Shown in pieces: positions 1 through 9,800 of a DNA stretch of 20,270 nucleotides; the first letter of the stretch is position 1; the number at the start of each line of letters is the position of its first letter. The notes beneath the pieces were generated by a model that saw only the letters and a list, made by a program, of their open reading frames with translations, had not been told where the DNA came from and ran no database searches. Source of the DNA: Cyclobacteriaceae bacterium (GTDB lineage Bacteria; Bacteroidota; Bacteroidia; Cytophagales; Cyclobacteriaceae); the NCBI GenBank assembly GCA_030589835.1, contig JAUUZS010000007.1, positions 1 to 20,270 of the forward strand, written 5' to 3'. The translations under genes and the position numbers were made by a program.

Positions 1-1
1 C

Positions 2-481
2 TTGACCGCTACCACAGAGGATGGCCAGGAAAGCACCGAAATACAGTCCCTCGATATTAAAACAAGGGTGTTGGTCGCTTTTACGGTAGCTAATGTAAGT
101 TTTGTTGATGAGAATGGTGAGCCATGGGATGAGGACGAAAGCGGACCGGATCTGGTGTTTATATTTGGGGCACAAAGCGCTGATCTTGATGATTATATAT
201 TTACAGATACTACATTTAATTTGACCCCGGCAGATTTACCTTTAGATTGGGAGTTCCCGGCAGGCGATGGCATGGTGTTAAATAGTGAATTATATGACCT
301 GGTATTGATAGATGCTGATCCTGAAAAAGCTGAAGATCCCAAATTCGATGTGATGTTCGGAATAGAATTTGATCCTGTCTTATATGATTTTGAGATAAAA
401 GATGATGATAATAATGGATTACTTCAAGTTTCTTTAGGAGGCTTTGCCATAGACCTATTTGTCACCTATGAATTGCAGTGA
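2..481 (+). CDS. 3' end of a gene for an acidic beta-rich protein, possible C2-like domain (5'-truncated)
   Basis: The frame is open from the first complete codon in the window, so the real start lies upstream; the TTG at position 2 is only the first codon visible. The 159 visible residues are acidic and alternate short hydrophobic strands with Asp/Gly/Asn loops. The order 'ENGEPWDEDESGPDLVFIF' followed by a strand-rich tail ending in 'DLFVTYELQ' resembles C2-like beta-sandwich domains (Gly-x-x-Trp-Asp, then Pro-Asp before a strand) seen in hypothetical surface proteins of Bacteroidota. The C2 assignment is my inference from pattern and is not secure. No signal peptide can be judged because the N-terminus is missing. 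It converges on the protease gene, with 208 bp between the two stop codons, so it is not part of that operon. Confidence 0.6.
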   Translation: MTATTEDGQESTEIQSLDIKTRVLVAFTVANVSFVDENGEPWDEDESGPDLVFIFGAQSADLDDYIFTDTTFNLTPADLPLDWEFPAGDGMVLNSELYDLVLIDADPEKAEDPKFDVMFGIEFDPVLYDFEIKDDDNNGLLQVSLGGFAIDLFVTYELQ

Positions 482-689
482 CCATCATTGAGTCTTATCT
501 AATTGACTTCATGCCCGGATAGTCTGAGCACATTTGCGGGTGGAATTATTCAGAACCAGCAAATAAATTTGGCTTAATTAAGTGTTTTGGATTTTCATGC
601 AATTAATTGGAAGGTCAACCAGAAATTATGAGTGGCGTAGGTTTAAATTTAAAACCAAATTTTATTGTTTTTAATAATACCTGAATGGG

Positions 690-3600
690 TCATTTTGAAA
701 TCATTAATTTCTTAATAATCCTTCCTTCTTCACTATTCAGTATTATATTATACATCCCATATTGCAGTAATGGGAGTACTATTTGCCTTTGCAGCAACCT
801 TGTGTTTTTTGTGTAATGGATATCCAGGAGATTGTTTCCCAATAGATCAAAGATCATTACCTCCACGTTTCCGGTATAATCATTGACCATTTGTAAAGTT
901 AGTGTTCCTGATGTAGGATTTGGATAAATTGAAATTGAGCTTTCCATATCTTCGCTAGTCAATGAAGTTACCACAGTGGCTTCTGACCTGAAGAGACAAT
1001 TTTCATCAGAAATAGTAACATGATATGATCCGGGATTGGCAATTTCATATATTCTTTCCGTTGCACCAGAGATTGGGGAGTTGTTGACGTACCACTGATA
1101 GTTTGGAGCGATAACTGAAGAAGTAAGCCGGGTTCCATTAATATTTATGCTCGGCACACCCAAACCACTTTCATAGTTAATAATCGATACATTACGCGTA
1201 ATGGTCTGATCGAACTGGTTGTTTTTTACATTAAATGTAACCTGGTACTCTCCATCAAATCTATAGTTGTGAAATGGATTTTGCAAGGACGATAAATTCT
1301 CTTCAGGAAATTGCAGGTTTCCAAAGTTCCAGTTCCATTCATTCGGAAAGCCAGTACTGGTGTCGGTAAACTTCACCTCACCTAAGGCGCATGGAAATTG
1401 AATTTCGAAGGAGGGGAATAGGGCATCGTCACAGTCAAGTTCAAGCCAACCGATGCTGTTTGTATTTAGATTGCTGTGATCACCGGATAAGAAGGCGGTA
1501 TTTCCAGAAACAGAAACATTTAGCACGTCCAGATAGTCAAAACAAAAGCGAATATTACTGTTGTTCGAGAAAATGGCTGCATTTGCAGTTCCAGAAGAAT
1601 GAATCTCAATAAAATTAGTGACACTTCCCTTTGCTTCAAAAGACTTGTTAATGGTCTGCGTGGTATTCTCACTAAGCGTAATCGAACTCACATCACTTAG
1701 CCAAAGACTATCTATAATGTTATCGCTATTTAGTGTAAGTGTTCCATCGATACGAATATTGTTAAATGTATTCCCCCCATTCACCGATAATTGCGCGTTT
1801 TGTACGTGTATGTTATGGAAGGTGTTGCTGTTGCCTGATATGGATTTTATTGCATTCCCATTAGCATCTGAAAATATAATGGTCGAATTGTTGAATAAAA
1901 CATCAGGAGCAGAGGATACATCCAAAATATCTAATCCATCAATAACGGAGCCTGAAAAATCGATGACATTCTCATCCGTACCGGTAGCATGTATTGTGGA
2001 AGCTGTAATGAGTTTATTTGTGCCATAAAGTGAACTATTTTCAATAATCAGACTTTTAGCAGTAAAATTATTGGTGATATTCCAAGACCCGTTTATGGAA
2101 ATGAATTCCATGTCTATATCATTAAACGCAGATTCAGAAACTAGAATTTGATTGTTTTTGGAAACAGTGCCATGAAAGGAGATTTTTCCGTTGCTGAAAG
2201 ACAGCTTATTTTGTTCGTCAAAAATATTTCCATCAATGTTTAGATTGAATGATGCAAGATTTATACTACATGAATCAGAAGCATAATAATTAATGTTATA
2301 GCAATTGGCTCCTGAAGTTAAATTGATTGTGTTTTCCGGATTTGTAAAAGAATTATCATCAAATATTACCGGATTGATTATGGCCGGAATAGCGTTAGCT
2401 ACACTACCACCACTGCTCAAAGACCAGTTGCTTATGTCACTCCAATCACCTGATCCTCCTATCCAATAGAATTTTGTTAAATCTACGATTACTGAAGAAG
2501 TAGAGACAATTAATGAGAAATCCTGGTTATTATTTCGAAGTTCATTTTTATGCTTGATCACAATGGTATATTCTCCTGCTACCGGAGCAGACAACTCAAT
2601 TTTTTCTACATTATCCCTGAAATTGTCGCCAAATGAAGCTCCTTTATCTGGTGTTGATGGATCCAGAATCCATGGCAGGTAAATATTTTCATTTTCATCA
2701 TAAATCCTCATATCCAGATCATTAATCAGCATAAGGTTTGTAGGATCTAAACTGATCGGGGGAGGGTTTCCGGGAACATCCGTCCAGCATATGGTAGCTG
2801 TCAAGGGTTGCGTGCCATCAGAATTCACCTTTACAACAATTGAATCATTCTCCGCCAGGTTTAATTCTTTGAGGATAAAATTATCTCCATCATTTCTCGT
2901 AATAAGATTCGCTGCCCGATCAACAGCAAGCAATCCCCAGCCAAATTCGTAATCCGGCCCAGGATTATTGCCGGCCTCATTGGCAGTATGGATTACAAGC
3001 CCTTTGAGGGTAGAGGCTTTCATGTATGAACCGGAGTACAATTGCGCATGGTATTCCTGCAAAAGGGCCAAGCTTCCGGTAGTATTTGGAGCAGACATCG
3101 AAGTCCCTGAAAAGTTGCCATATTCATCTACTCCTCCGGAAAGAGCAGAAAACACATCTACACCTATGGCAGAGATATCAGGTTTTATCCTTCCATCATC
3201 GGTAGGTCCCCAGCTACTGAAAGCAGACATAATCACATCATCCGGATCGGTATATTCAGCATCAAGATGTTCTACCGCTCCAATAGTTAAGATATTTTTT
3301 GCCACACTTTTTGGTCCGATGCAATCATAAGGTCCGTCTGGAGGGCGAGTGCCATCACCAATATCATTCCGGTCATTACCTGCAGAATTGATAATGAGAT
3401 AGTAAGGAGCATTAAAAGCGATATCATCCCAAACCCTGCTGTTGGATGCATCATAATATCCAAATCGATAGTCTTCGACATTGCTGATGGATGGATCGCC
3501 AAACCACTGCCAACCACTTGTAGATGCATCCCAACCAACTCTTAAACCATACGAGTGATTTGAAATAATGAGCCCTTCTGCAGCTTCTGCAGCCATTTCG

Positions 3601-4172
3601 GAATTGTCATTGTTAAATTCATAGGCAATTAAATTGGCTTCGTAGGCCATGCCCCTTGCCTGGGGATTTATTCCTGCGGCAGCAATAGTCCCTGCTACGT
3701 GGGTCCCATGGTCATCAAATGGGATGTTATCTTTAATTTCTACCCGGTCGCCAAATTCCTGATGCTCGACATTTGTTGATCCGCTATCCCAAACTCCGAT
3801 AAGCATATCTTTGCCGGTAAGGTTGAGGGACAAATCTGCCCGGGGCCTGAGCTTGATCGCCCCTACATTTTCGGCAGCTTTTTGATTGAATGTTTTGTAG
3901 TATTCGGGTATTCCGGAAGGTAATATCCGGATGAGGGAAATGGTTGACCCATTGTCCAACACCTCTCTCATCAATAGGTTTCGCTCAAATGCAAAGGTTT
4001 CGGCTGACAGTTTATAATCCTGAAATATTTTATCTAATTCTACAGACAGGTTTTTTAGGTAGGATGAATTTGTAGACGATTTCCAGTTTTGCGCCTGAAG
4101 GGATAGCGCTGATACTGTTAATATCAGAATAAATAGCTGTCTGCTTAACAAAAACCTGAGTTTCATCTTCAT
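690..4172 (-). CDS. Secreted subtilisin-like (S8) serine protease with T9SS C-terminal sorting domain
   Basis: This is a 1160-residue multidomain extracellular serine endopeptidase. A signal peptide covers about residues 1-27. The S8 domain spans about 115-420, with the catalytic triad Asp129 (GVWDSG), His155 (DDHGTHVAG) and Ser358 (FSGTSMSAP), and oxyanion Asn266 (NSAGND). Residues ~430-560 look like the jelly-roll domain that follows the catalytic domain in KP-43-type subtilases (LINDLDMRIYD, then VAGEYTIVI). Residues ~565-910 start with 'YWIGGSGDWSDISNW' and are Asn/Ser-rich short strands, probably a beta-helix or adhesin-like stalk. A PKD-like domain (~920-998, WNWNFG), an Ig-like region (~1005-1070) and a type A T9SS sorting domain (1081-1160, starting SIYPNPTSGT) follow. 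T9SS would carry it across the outer membrane and anchor or release it. It is the last gene of the SusCD operon, 2 nt after the preceding stop codon. I see no recognisable inhibitor-type propeptide; residues 28-115 may serve that role. Confidence 0.95.
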   Translation of the reverse strand: MKMKLRFLLSRQLFILILTVSALSLQAQNWKSSTNSSYLKNLSVELDKIFQDYKLSAETFAFERNLLMREVLDNGSTISLIRILPSGIPEYYKTFNQKAAENVGAIKLRPRADLSLNLTGKDMLIGVWDSGSTNVEHQEFGDRVEIKDNIPFDDHGTHVAGTIAAAGINPQARGMAYEANLIAYEFNNDNSEMAAEAAEGLIISNHSYGLRVGWDASTSGWQWFGDPSISNVEDYRFGYYDASNSRVWDDIAFNAPYYLIINSAGNDRNDIGDGTRPPDGPYDCIGPKSVAKNILTIGAVEHLDAEYTDPDDVIMSAFSSWGPTDDGRIKPDISAIGVDVFSALSGGVDEYGNFSGTSMSAPNTTGSLALLQEYHAQLYSGSYMKASTLKGLVIHTANEAGNNPGPDYEFGWGLLAVDRAANLITRNDGDNFILKELNLAENDSIVVKVNSDGTQPLTATICWTDVPGNPPPISLDPTNLMLINDLDMRIYDENENIYLPWILDPSTPDKGASFGDNFRDNVEKIELSAPVAGEYTIVIKHKNELRNNNQDFSLIVSTSSVIVDLTKFYWIGGSGDWSDISNWSLSSGGSVANAIPAIINPVIFDDNSFTNPENTINLTSGANCYNINYYASDSCSINLASFNLNIDGNIFDEQNKLSFSNGKISFHGTVSKNNQILVSESAFNDIDMEFISINGSWNITNNFTAKSLIIENSSLYGTNKLITASTIHATGTDENVIDFSGSVIDGLDILDVSSAPDVLFNNSTIIFSDANGNAIKSISGNSNTFHNIHVQNAQLSVNGGNTFNNIRIDGTLTLNSDNIIDSLWLSDVSSITLSENTTQTINKSFEAKGSVTNFIEIHSSGTANAAIFSNNSNIRFCFDYLDVLNVSVSGNTAFLSGDHSNLNTNSIGWLELDCDDALFPSFEIQFPCALGEVKFTDTSTGFPNEWNWNFGNLQFPEENLSSLQNPFHNYRFDGEYQVTFNVKNNQFDQTITRNVSIINYESGLGVPSININGTRLTSSVIAPNYQWYVNNSPISGATERIYEIANPGSYHVTISDENCLFRSEATVVTSLTSEDMESSISIYPNPTSGTLTLQMVNDYTGNVEVMIFDLLGNNLLDIHYTKNTRLLQRQIVLPLLQYGMYNIILNSEEGRIIKKLMISK

Positions 4173-4174
4173 TG

Positions 4175-4684
4175 TTAATTGATTGATTTATAAACCCACT
4201 GGGCAATTCCCGGATATTCAATAAATATTTTGTCATGTATCGACAAGGGAGCAGATAATGTATCCCGAAATCCGAACACAAGTGAATCTTGCGTTAATGA
4301 TGAAAGGATAAATGGATCTCCTCCTCCAATAAGTAAAGTGGCATTTGCATTTACGATATCCCACTGCGTTCTGAACCGCAGGTCATCACCATCAGGATTG
4401 CATTTATCATTTCCCTGATAAATCTCCAGTTGCTTTCCCTCTCGTAGGTAGGTATAGACATCATCCAAGTCACAATCTGGAATTCCATAAATCAAATTCG
4501 CATCAAATTCGCCAATTTCCTCATCATCAAAAATGAAAGTGAAAGAGGTCTGTTGCCAGGATTTGCTTTCTTCTCCGGTAAGGAAAAGTGAATACGTGGC
4601 AGGCTTTACTTCATGGGTATCTTTGCATGCAAACAGCAATGCCATAAATAGAATGCTCCAGTATGTATGTTTTGAATATTTCAT
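4175..4684 (-). CDS. Small lipoprotein, lipocalin-like
   Basis: This 169-residue lipoprotein has a signal peptide ending in a lipobox (ALLFAC), with the lipidated Cys at residue 20. I chose the ATG at 4684. An in-frame GTG nine bases upstream overlaps the stop codon of the previous gene, but it only adds Met-Asp-Leu before a normal signal peptide. The mature part has the layout of small lipocalin-like lipoproteins of Bacteroidota: an early beta strand, 'CDLDDVYTY', a second Cys about 24 residues later (Cys71 and Cys95, a plausible disulfide), a central Trp, and 'LSSLTQDSLVFGF' near the end. Such proteins are usually annotated as lipocalin-like without a known ligand. It sits between the Calx-beta lipoprotein and the protease in the SusCD operon, so it probably acts at the outer membrane as an accessory to capture or to the protease. 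That role is inference. Confidence 0.75.
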   Translation of the reverse strand: MKYSKHTYWSILFMALLFACKDTHEVKPATYSLFLTGEESKSWQQTSFTFIFDDEEIGEFDANLIYGIPDCDLDDVYTYLREGKQLEIYQGNDKCNPDGDDLRFRTQWDIVNANATLLIGGGDPFILSSLTQDSLVFGFRDTLSAPLSIHDKIFIEYPGIAQWVYKSIN

Positions 4685-4692
4685 TAAATCCA

Positions 4693-5523
4693 CTATTCTT
4701 CTTTCTTTTTTGCGCTCACTGTTCTGATGGTTGGTCCGGCAAAATCATATGAATAGGAGAATGTGAGCAACTCAACTTCTGAATCAAATGATCCTAAGCC
4801 ATCCGATCTTGTTCCCCCGAAATCTCTTACACCAGCTAAATATTGTTCAGGGATTTCAAAAACACTACCGCACAAATTAAGGTTGGCAAAGGCAAATAAT
4901 GTAGAATCTAACCCCGTGTAACCAAACATATATATCCTGTTGTTTGACGACCAATCCACCAGGATTTCAACCTCGTAAATAAACTCGCCATCGTTTTGAT
5001 CAAATTCCCATATGCCTTCAAATTTACGTAAGTCAACCAGGCAGTCATCTTCTTTTATGGTAACGGTGTGAAACCTGCCGTTTATTCCCGTTTCACCAAA
5101 TCCAGCTTTCAGATCATTACTAACTGAGGTTATCGTAAATTTTATGGTTTTGTCCCCGGTAAGCTCCCGATTGTTAATGGGGATGTATCTTATTTCTCCG
5201 TAGTGCTTTCCGACAGGAATCAGGACTCTTTTTTTGTCGCCATCCTCTAAAATATAATCTACATTTTCAATCGCCGATCCACCGACTTCATACTCAATAA
5301 TTGTAGTGTTAGTGGGAGAGGGGGCTGCAATATGAAGTTCTATAGATTCAGGTTCATTAAGATTGAAATTAGCAGGGTCATTGTAATTTTCCAGAATTTC
5401 ACTTTCGGATTCTGTAAATCGCGCATGATAAGGGCCTTCAAATATTATTTCTTCGGCATTATCGCAAGAAATAATTGCTGCAAAGAGTACGATTATTAAT
5501 ATTCTATATACCATCCTTTTCAT
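4693..5523 (-). CDS. Calx-beta domain lipoprotein in a SusCD operon
   Basis: This is a 276-residue lipoprotein with a short hydrophobic signal and a lipobox ending at Cys20 (AAIISC). Residues ~57-158 fit a Calx-beta-type beta sandwich: 'IEYEVGGSAIENVDY', a strand with 'VLIPVGK', then 'DKTIKFTITSVSN' and 'HTVTIKEDD'. Residues ~165-276 form a second strand-rich region beginning 'FEGIWEFDQ', which I cannot assign. Lipoproteins in this position, directly after SusD, commonly act as surface-exposed substrate-binding proteins in SusCD loci; that role is inferred here. It begins 12 nt after the SusD stop codon, and its own stop lies 8 nt before the preferred ATG of the next gene, which supports cotranscription. 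No enzymatic motif is visible. It could also be described as a DUF1735/BACON-like accessory protein, but the Calx-beta pattern is the clearest signal. Confidence 0.8.
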   Translation of the reverse strand: MKRMVYRILIIVLFAAIISCDNAEEIIFEGPYHARFTESESEILENYNDPANFNLNEPESIELHIAAPSPTNTTIIEYEVGGSAIENVDYILEDGDKKRVLIPVGKHYGEIRYIPINNRELTGDKTIKFTITSVSNDLKAGFGETGINGRFHTVTIKEDDCLVDLRKFEGIWEFDQNDGEFIYEVEILVDWSSNNRIYMFGYTGLDSTLFAFANLNLCGSVFEIPEQYLAGVRDFGGTRSDGLGSFDSEVELLTFSYSYDFAGPTIRTVSAKKKEE

Positions 5524-5535
5524 GTAATCTACATT

Positions 5536-6885
5536 CTAATAACCAGGATTTTGTGCATCTTTCAAAGACGGGTTATTGGTAATTTCCCGAAGTGGGATTG
5601 GCCATAACTCATCTTTTTCTGTCCAATTGCTGGTGAACTCATCCATTACAGATTTTGCTCTGCCAGTTCGTATAAGATCAAACCATCGATGGCCTTCAAA
5701 ACACAGTTCCATGCGACGTTCATTTTCTATCACCAAAAGCATTTGATTTTTCGAAGTTCCCTGAATTAGCGGTACACCTGCCCGTTCCCTGATTATATTT
5801 ATATCTGATTCAGCACTTTCTCCTCCTGAAATATTATTTTGTTGGGCTCTTGCTTCAGCCCGGATAAGGTACATCTCTGCCAACCTGAAGACTTGCATAT
5901 TATCGAATGGTCCGTACCTAACGATGGTCCATCCGTTATCTGATCCACGGGCATTATTGCCATCAAACTCCAAAACAATATTTCGATCTCCACCATCGTT
6001 TTGCATGGCAAGTACCATCTCACTCGATGGAATGATTTCCCTTCTGCCAACAAACAAGTTATTTATACTGAAATTAGTTGATGTGCCGGGGTTATCATTG
6101 GCGCTATACACAATTTCCAGAATGGATTCAGTGCTAAAATCCGCCACGGCATTTTCAAATTCTTCTTCTAATATGTATTCCTTTGTGCCATTCCCAGTGA
6201 TGACATCCGTAGTATATTTTTCAACTTCCTGCCAGTTTTCTTTAAATAAATAAAATCTGGCTAATAGCGCTTTTACCGCACCATTGGTAGCTTGACCCAC
6301 ATTAAAAGATTCTTCTGGCAATTTATCCAGTGCAAATAATAGATCTGATTCAATAAATTCTAATGTTTCTTCAAAACTGGCTCTGGGAATTACTCTATTT
6401 TCGCTCACAAGGGTTGTGGTTACTATTGGCAGGCCGCCAAAAGTATGAACTCCAACAAAATAAGCATAAGCCCGAAGAAAGCTTGCTGTTGCCAAAATTT
6501 CATCTTTTTCAATTTGTGAGATATCCAATTCCACCAAACCCTCATTTAAAAAACTAGCGATGTACGACATGCTATAGATTACTCCCCATAATGCACCGGC
6601 GGAGCCATTTGAAGCAGAAATATCTTTGCTGCTGATTTCCCTGTACTGTGTAAAGGTGCCGTTGTGAATGAGGTTGTCAGCTGTTAAATCACCTGCAATA
6701 ATCTTAGGCGCACCCAGATTGGCAAGATCCCTGTATGCGGAAGTCAACACCACTCTGGCGGAATTCGCATCTTTGAGTACCTGATCGTCGGTGATCCTGT
6801 CAACGGGTATAGGTGTCAGAAGATCATCGCAAGACAAAGATGCTAGCAGTATGAAAAATACCGATATGTAAATATTGTACCTCAT
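5536..6885 (-). CDS. SusD/RagB family nutrient-binding outer-membrane lipoprotein
   Basis: This 449-residue lipoprotein forms the lid of a SusC/SusD importer and captures substrate at the cell surface. The signal peptide ends in LASLSC with Cys19 lipidated, followed by two Asp residues. The N-terminal helical (TPR-like) half contains 'ARVVLTSAYRDLANLG' and 'ASFLRAYAYFVGVHTFGGLP'. The C-terminal half has family hallmarks: 'FRLAEMYLIRAEARAQ', 'IRERAGVPLI', 'ENERRMELCFEGHRWFDLIR' and the terminal 'LWPIPLREI...NPGY'. Length is on the short side for the family but all regions are present. Its ATG shares one base with the stop codon of the SusC gene (TAATG), indicating translational coupling. With a protease and no glycan enzymes in the operon, peptide binding like that of RagB in Porphyromonas is the most economical guess, but substrate cannot be read from sequence alone. 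Confidence 0.96.
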   Translation of the reverse strand: MRYNIYISVFFILLASLSCDDLLTPIPVDRITDDQVLKDANSARVVLTSAYRDLANLGAPKIIAGDLTADNLIHNGTFTQYREISSKDISASNGSAGALWGVIYSMSYIASFLNEGLVELDISQIEKDEILATASFLRAYAYFVGVHTFGGLPIVTTTLVSENRVIPRASFEETLEFIESDLLFALDKLPEESFNVGQATNGAVKALLARFYLFKENWQEVEKYTTDVITGNGTKEYILEEEFENAVADFSTESILEIVYSANDNPGTSTNFSINNLFVGRREIIPSSEMVLAMQNDGGDRNIVLEFDGNNARGSDNGWTIVRYGPFDNMQVFRLAEMYLIRAEARAQQNNISGGESAESDINIIRERAGVPLIQGTSKNQMLLVIENERRMELCFEGHRWFDLIRTGRAKSVMDEFTSNWTEKDELWPIPLREITNNPSLKDAQNPGY

Positions 6886-9800
6886 TAAAAACCTAAATTA
6901 AGACCAACTAAAACTGTACGTACCTGAGGGAAAGTATAAAAATCTAAGCCCTGCGATGTGGTAGAACCATCAAGACTATTTACTTCAGGATCAGCACCAC
7001 TATAGTTTGTTAAAGTCCAGATATTTGTGCCAGAAGCATAAATTCTCAGTTTATTAAGTTTGAGTTTGGCCAGTAAATCCTGATTCAGACTATATCCGAT
7101 GGTCATATTTTTTAGCCTGAGGTAAGAAGCATCCTCGACAAACCTGGAACTAAACCGATTATTGACGGTATTGCCAAGCTCATATTTCGGGACAGAAGAT
7201 ATGTCACCTTCCTTCTGCCATCTATCCAGCGCCATTCTCGATTGATTATTTTCAATATCTTCGCCGGAATTGAGTAGGGTGGTATTTCCGAAATTGATCA
7301 TTTGATTTCCATAGCTAAACTGAAAAAACAGGGAAAAATCACATCCTTTATACGAAACCGTATTGGTAAACCCTCCAAAAAAATCAGGCTCTGCATCTCC
7401 AATAAACGTCCCGTCATTAGCGGTGAGTTTGCCATCATTATTTTTGTCATGATATATGGCATCCCCGGTTCCCGGATCAACCCCCAGGTATTTGAGTCCC
7501 CAGAAAGTTCCCAATGGCTTTCCCTGGGTAACAATGTGTGTATTGTTCGTAAAAGTGTTGTAACCTCGATATAAAGGTTCATCTGTAGCCAGATTTTGTA
7601 CGATATTTCTGTTGCTGGAAATATTGAATTGGGAACTCCAACGCACGATCTTATCTATGTTGACCGAAGAAAGAGATAATTCTAAACCTTCGTTGGTCAC
7701 TACTCCCAGGTTCCCAAGTACAGACCCAAATCCCGTAGTAAACGGTAATGCTTCGCTGAGTAAAAGATCATTGGTCACATTATAGTAGTAATCGAATGTC
7801 ACCTGTATCCTGCCTGCCAAAAATGCAAAATCTGCTCCGACATCAAATTCTGTGGTTTGTTCCCATCCTAAATTAGGATTTCCAAGTGTGGCAGGCCCAA
7901 CGGCAGGGATCCCATTATAAGCGGTAGTTGCACCCCAGGAAGCGAGATATTGGAAATTACCAATGCGTTCATTGCCCGTCAATCCGTAGCTTGCTCGTAA
8001 TTTCAAATCATCTAACCATGAAAAGCCTTTTAAAAAATCCTCTTCCGATGCTCTCCAACCTAATGAAACAGCGGGAAAAAATCCAAATTTTCGATCTTCA
8101 CCAAAACGGGAAGATCCATCGTATCGTGTACTTGCCTGAGCCAGATATTTACTTTTGTATTTGTAATTTACTTTTCCGAAAAATGAAATCAAACCACTAT
8201 TGACTAGAAAGGAAGATCCATCAAGGATTAGCCCTGAAGAAGTGAGGTAGGTAAAATCATCGCTGGGAAAAAGTATACCAACCGTGGAGCCGCTTCTGGA
8301 CGTTCTGCTGATAAATTCAGTCCCTAAAATTCCGCCAAATTCATGAATATCTCCAATAGATGTGTTGTAAGAAAATACATTATTGTTGAGCAGTGTCGAG
8401 GATTCTGTGGTGCTGTATATTCCATACCCCTGCTGGCCTACGCTTTGGAGGAATCCACCAATTGCAGAAGTCGCGGGTTCGAATTGATCTTCAACGGTTG
8501 ATGTGTAGTCCACATTAAATTTAGTGGTGAAATACAGATTTGGAATAATCTCATATCGCCCATATATCCCACCAAGCAATTTTGAAGCGTAAGTATCGAA
8601 TCTTGGCTCTATGGCCTGCCCAACAGGGTTGAAGTTTGGAAACCCACCGTAACCGGCATCTCCGGGAGCATATAAATTGCCTTCCTCATCATAGGGTTGA
8701 AAATAGGGTAAACTGGTAAGGGCTGCATTATATACACCATCCAAGAAATTATCACCTTTAACGCGATTGTTTTTTGTTCGGGCAAGGTTCATATTCAGGC
8801 CAAAGGAAAGCCTGTCAGTAGCCTTGTGGTCAATGTTTGCTACCATTGTCGCTCTTTTAAAATCGTTATTCAGCATAACCCCTTCTTCATCCCTGTATGC
8901 GGCACTCAAATAAAAGCTGGTCTTTTCAGAACCTCCCTTTGTCGAGAGTTGATATTGCTGCACAATCGCTTGTCGCATCACTTCATCCTGCCATTTGGTA
9001 TCTACAGCATCGGTTACCCCGGGTATTCCCGCACCATCAGGGTCTTCACCGGCATTGACCAATGCTTCACGCTGCAAGGCTAATAATTCCTTAGCGTTTA
9101 GCACTTCGAGCGTATTTGTGGGATCTACAATTCCTCTTTGCACGTCAAGTTCAAAGGTGGTTTTTGAGTTGGTATTGCCTCTTTTTGTAGTAATGAGTAC
9201 CACGCCATTTGCAGCGCGCGACCCATAAATGGCTTTAGCAGAAGCATCTTTAAGAATTTCTATTGATTCAATGTCGTTCGGATTTATCGTGGACAAGGCA
9301 TTGTCGCTTTGACCTCCAAAGCTTCTTGTGGACAGGCCGCCATCTCTTACAGGAATTCCATCTACGATATATAAAGGGCGATTTGAACTTGATATTGACG
9401 AGTTCCCACGAACGCGCACCATGATGCCTCCTCCCGGTGTTCCCGAAGATTGCGTAACCGAAACCCCAGAAACCTGGCCTTGTAGAGCCTGATCCAGACC
9501 TGTAATTGGCATATCTTTTACCACTTTAGGATCAACAGAAGATATTGAGCCGATGACATCGGCTTTTTTCTGTGAAGAATATCCGGTAATTACAATTTCT
9601 TCAAGCTGTTGGGTGTCTTCCGTCAACACGATATCAATTACATTTCGATTATTTACGGGCTCTTCGATGGTGAGAAAGCCGATATAAGAAAAAACAATAA
9701 ACTGGGCATCTTCAGGGATTGCCAGCCTATATGTACCATTGAATTCTGAGATCGTTCCTGTGGAAGTGTTTTGGATAAATATATTGACACCAGGAATAGC

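Noticed and set aside
640..680. AT-rich hairpin GGTTTAAATTTAAAACC followed by T-rich sequence between two convergent genes
   Set aside because: Only about five uninterrupted AT-dominated base pairs with a poor T-run; too weak to call a terminator.
8826..9228. Plus-strand open frames of 77-91 codons inside the SusC gene
   Set aside because: They lie antisense to a well-conserved plug-domain region and encode no recognisable protein; shadows of the real gene.
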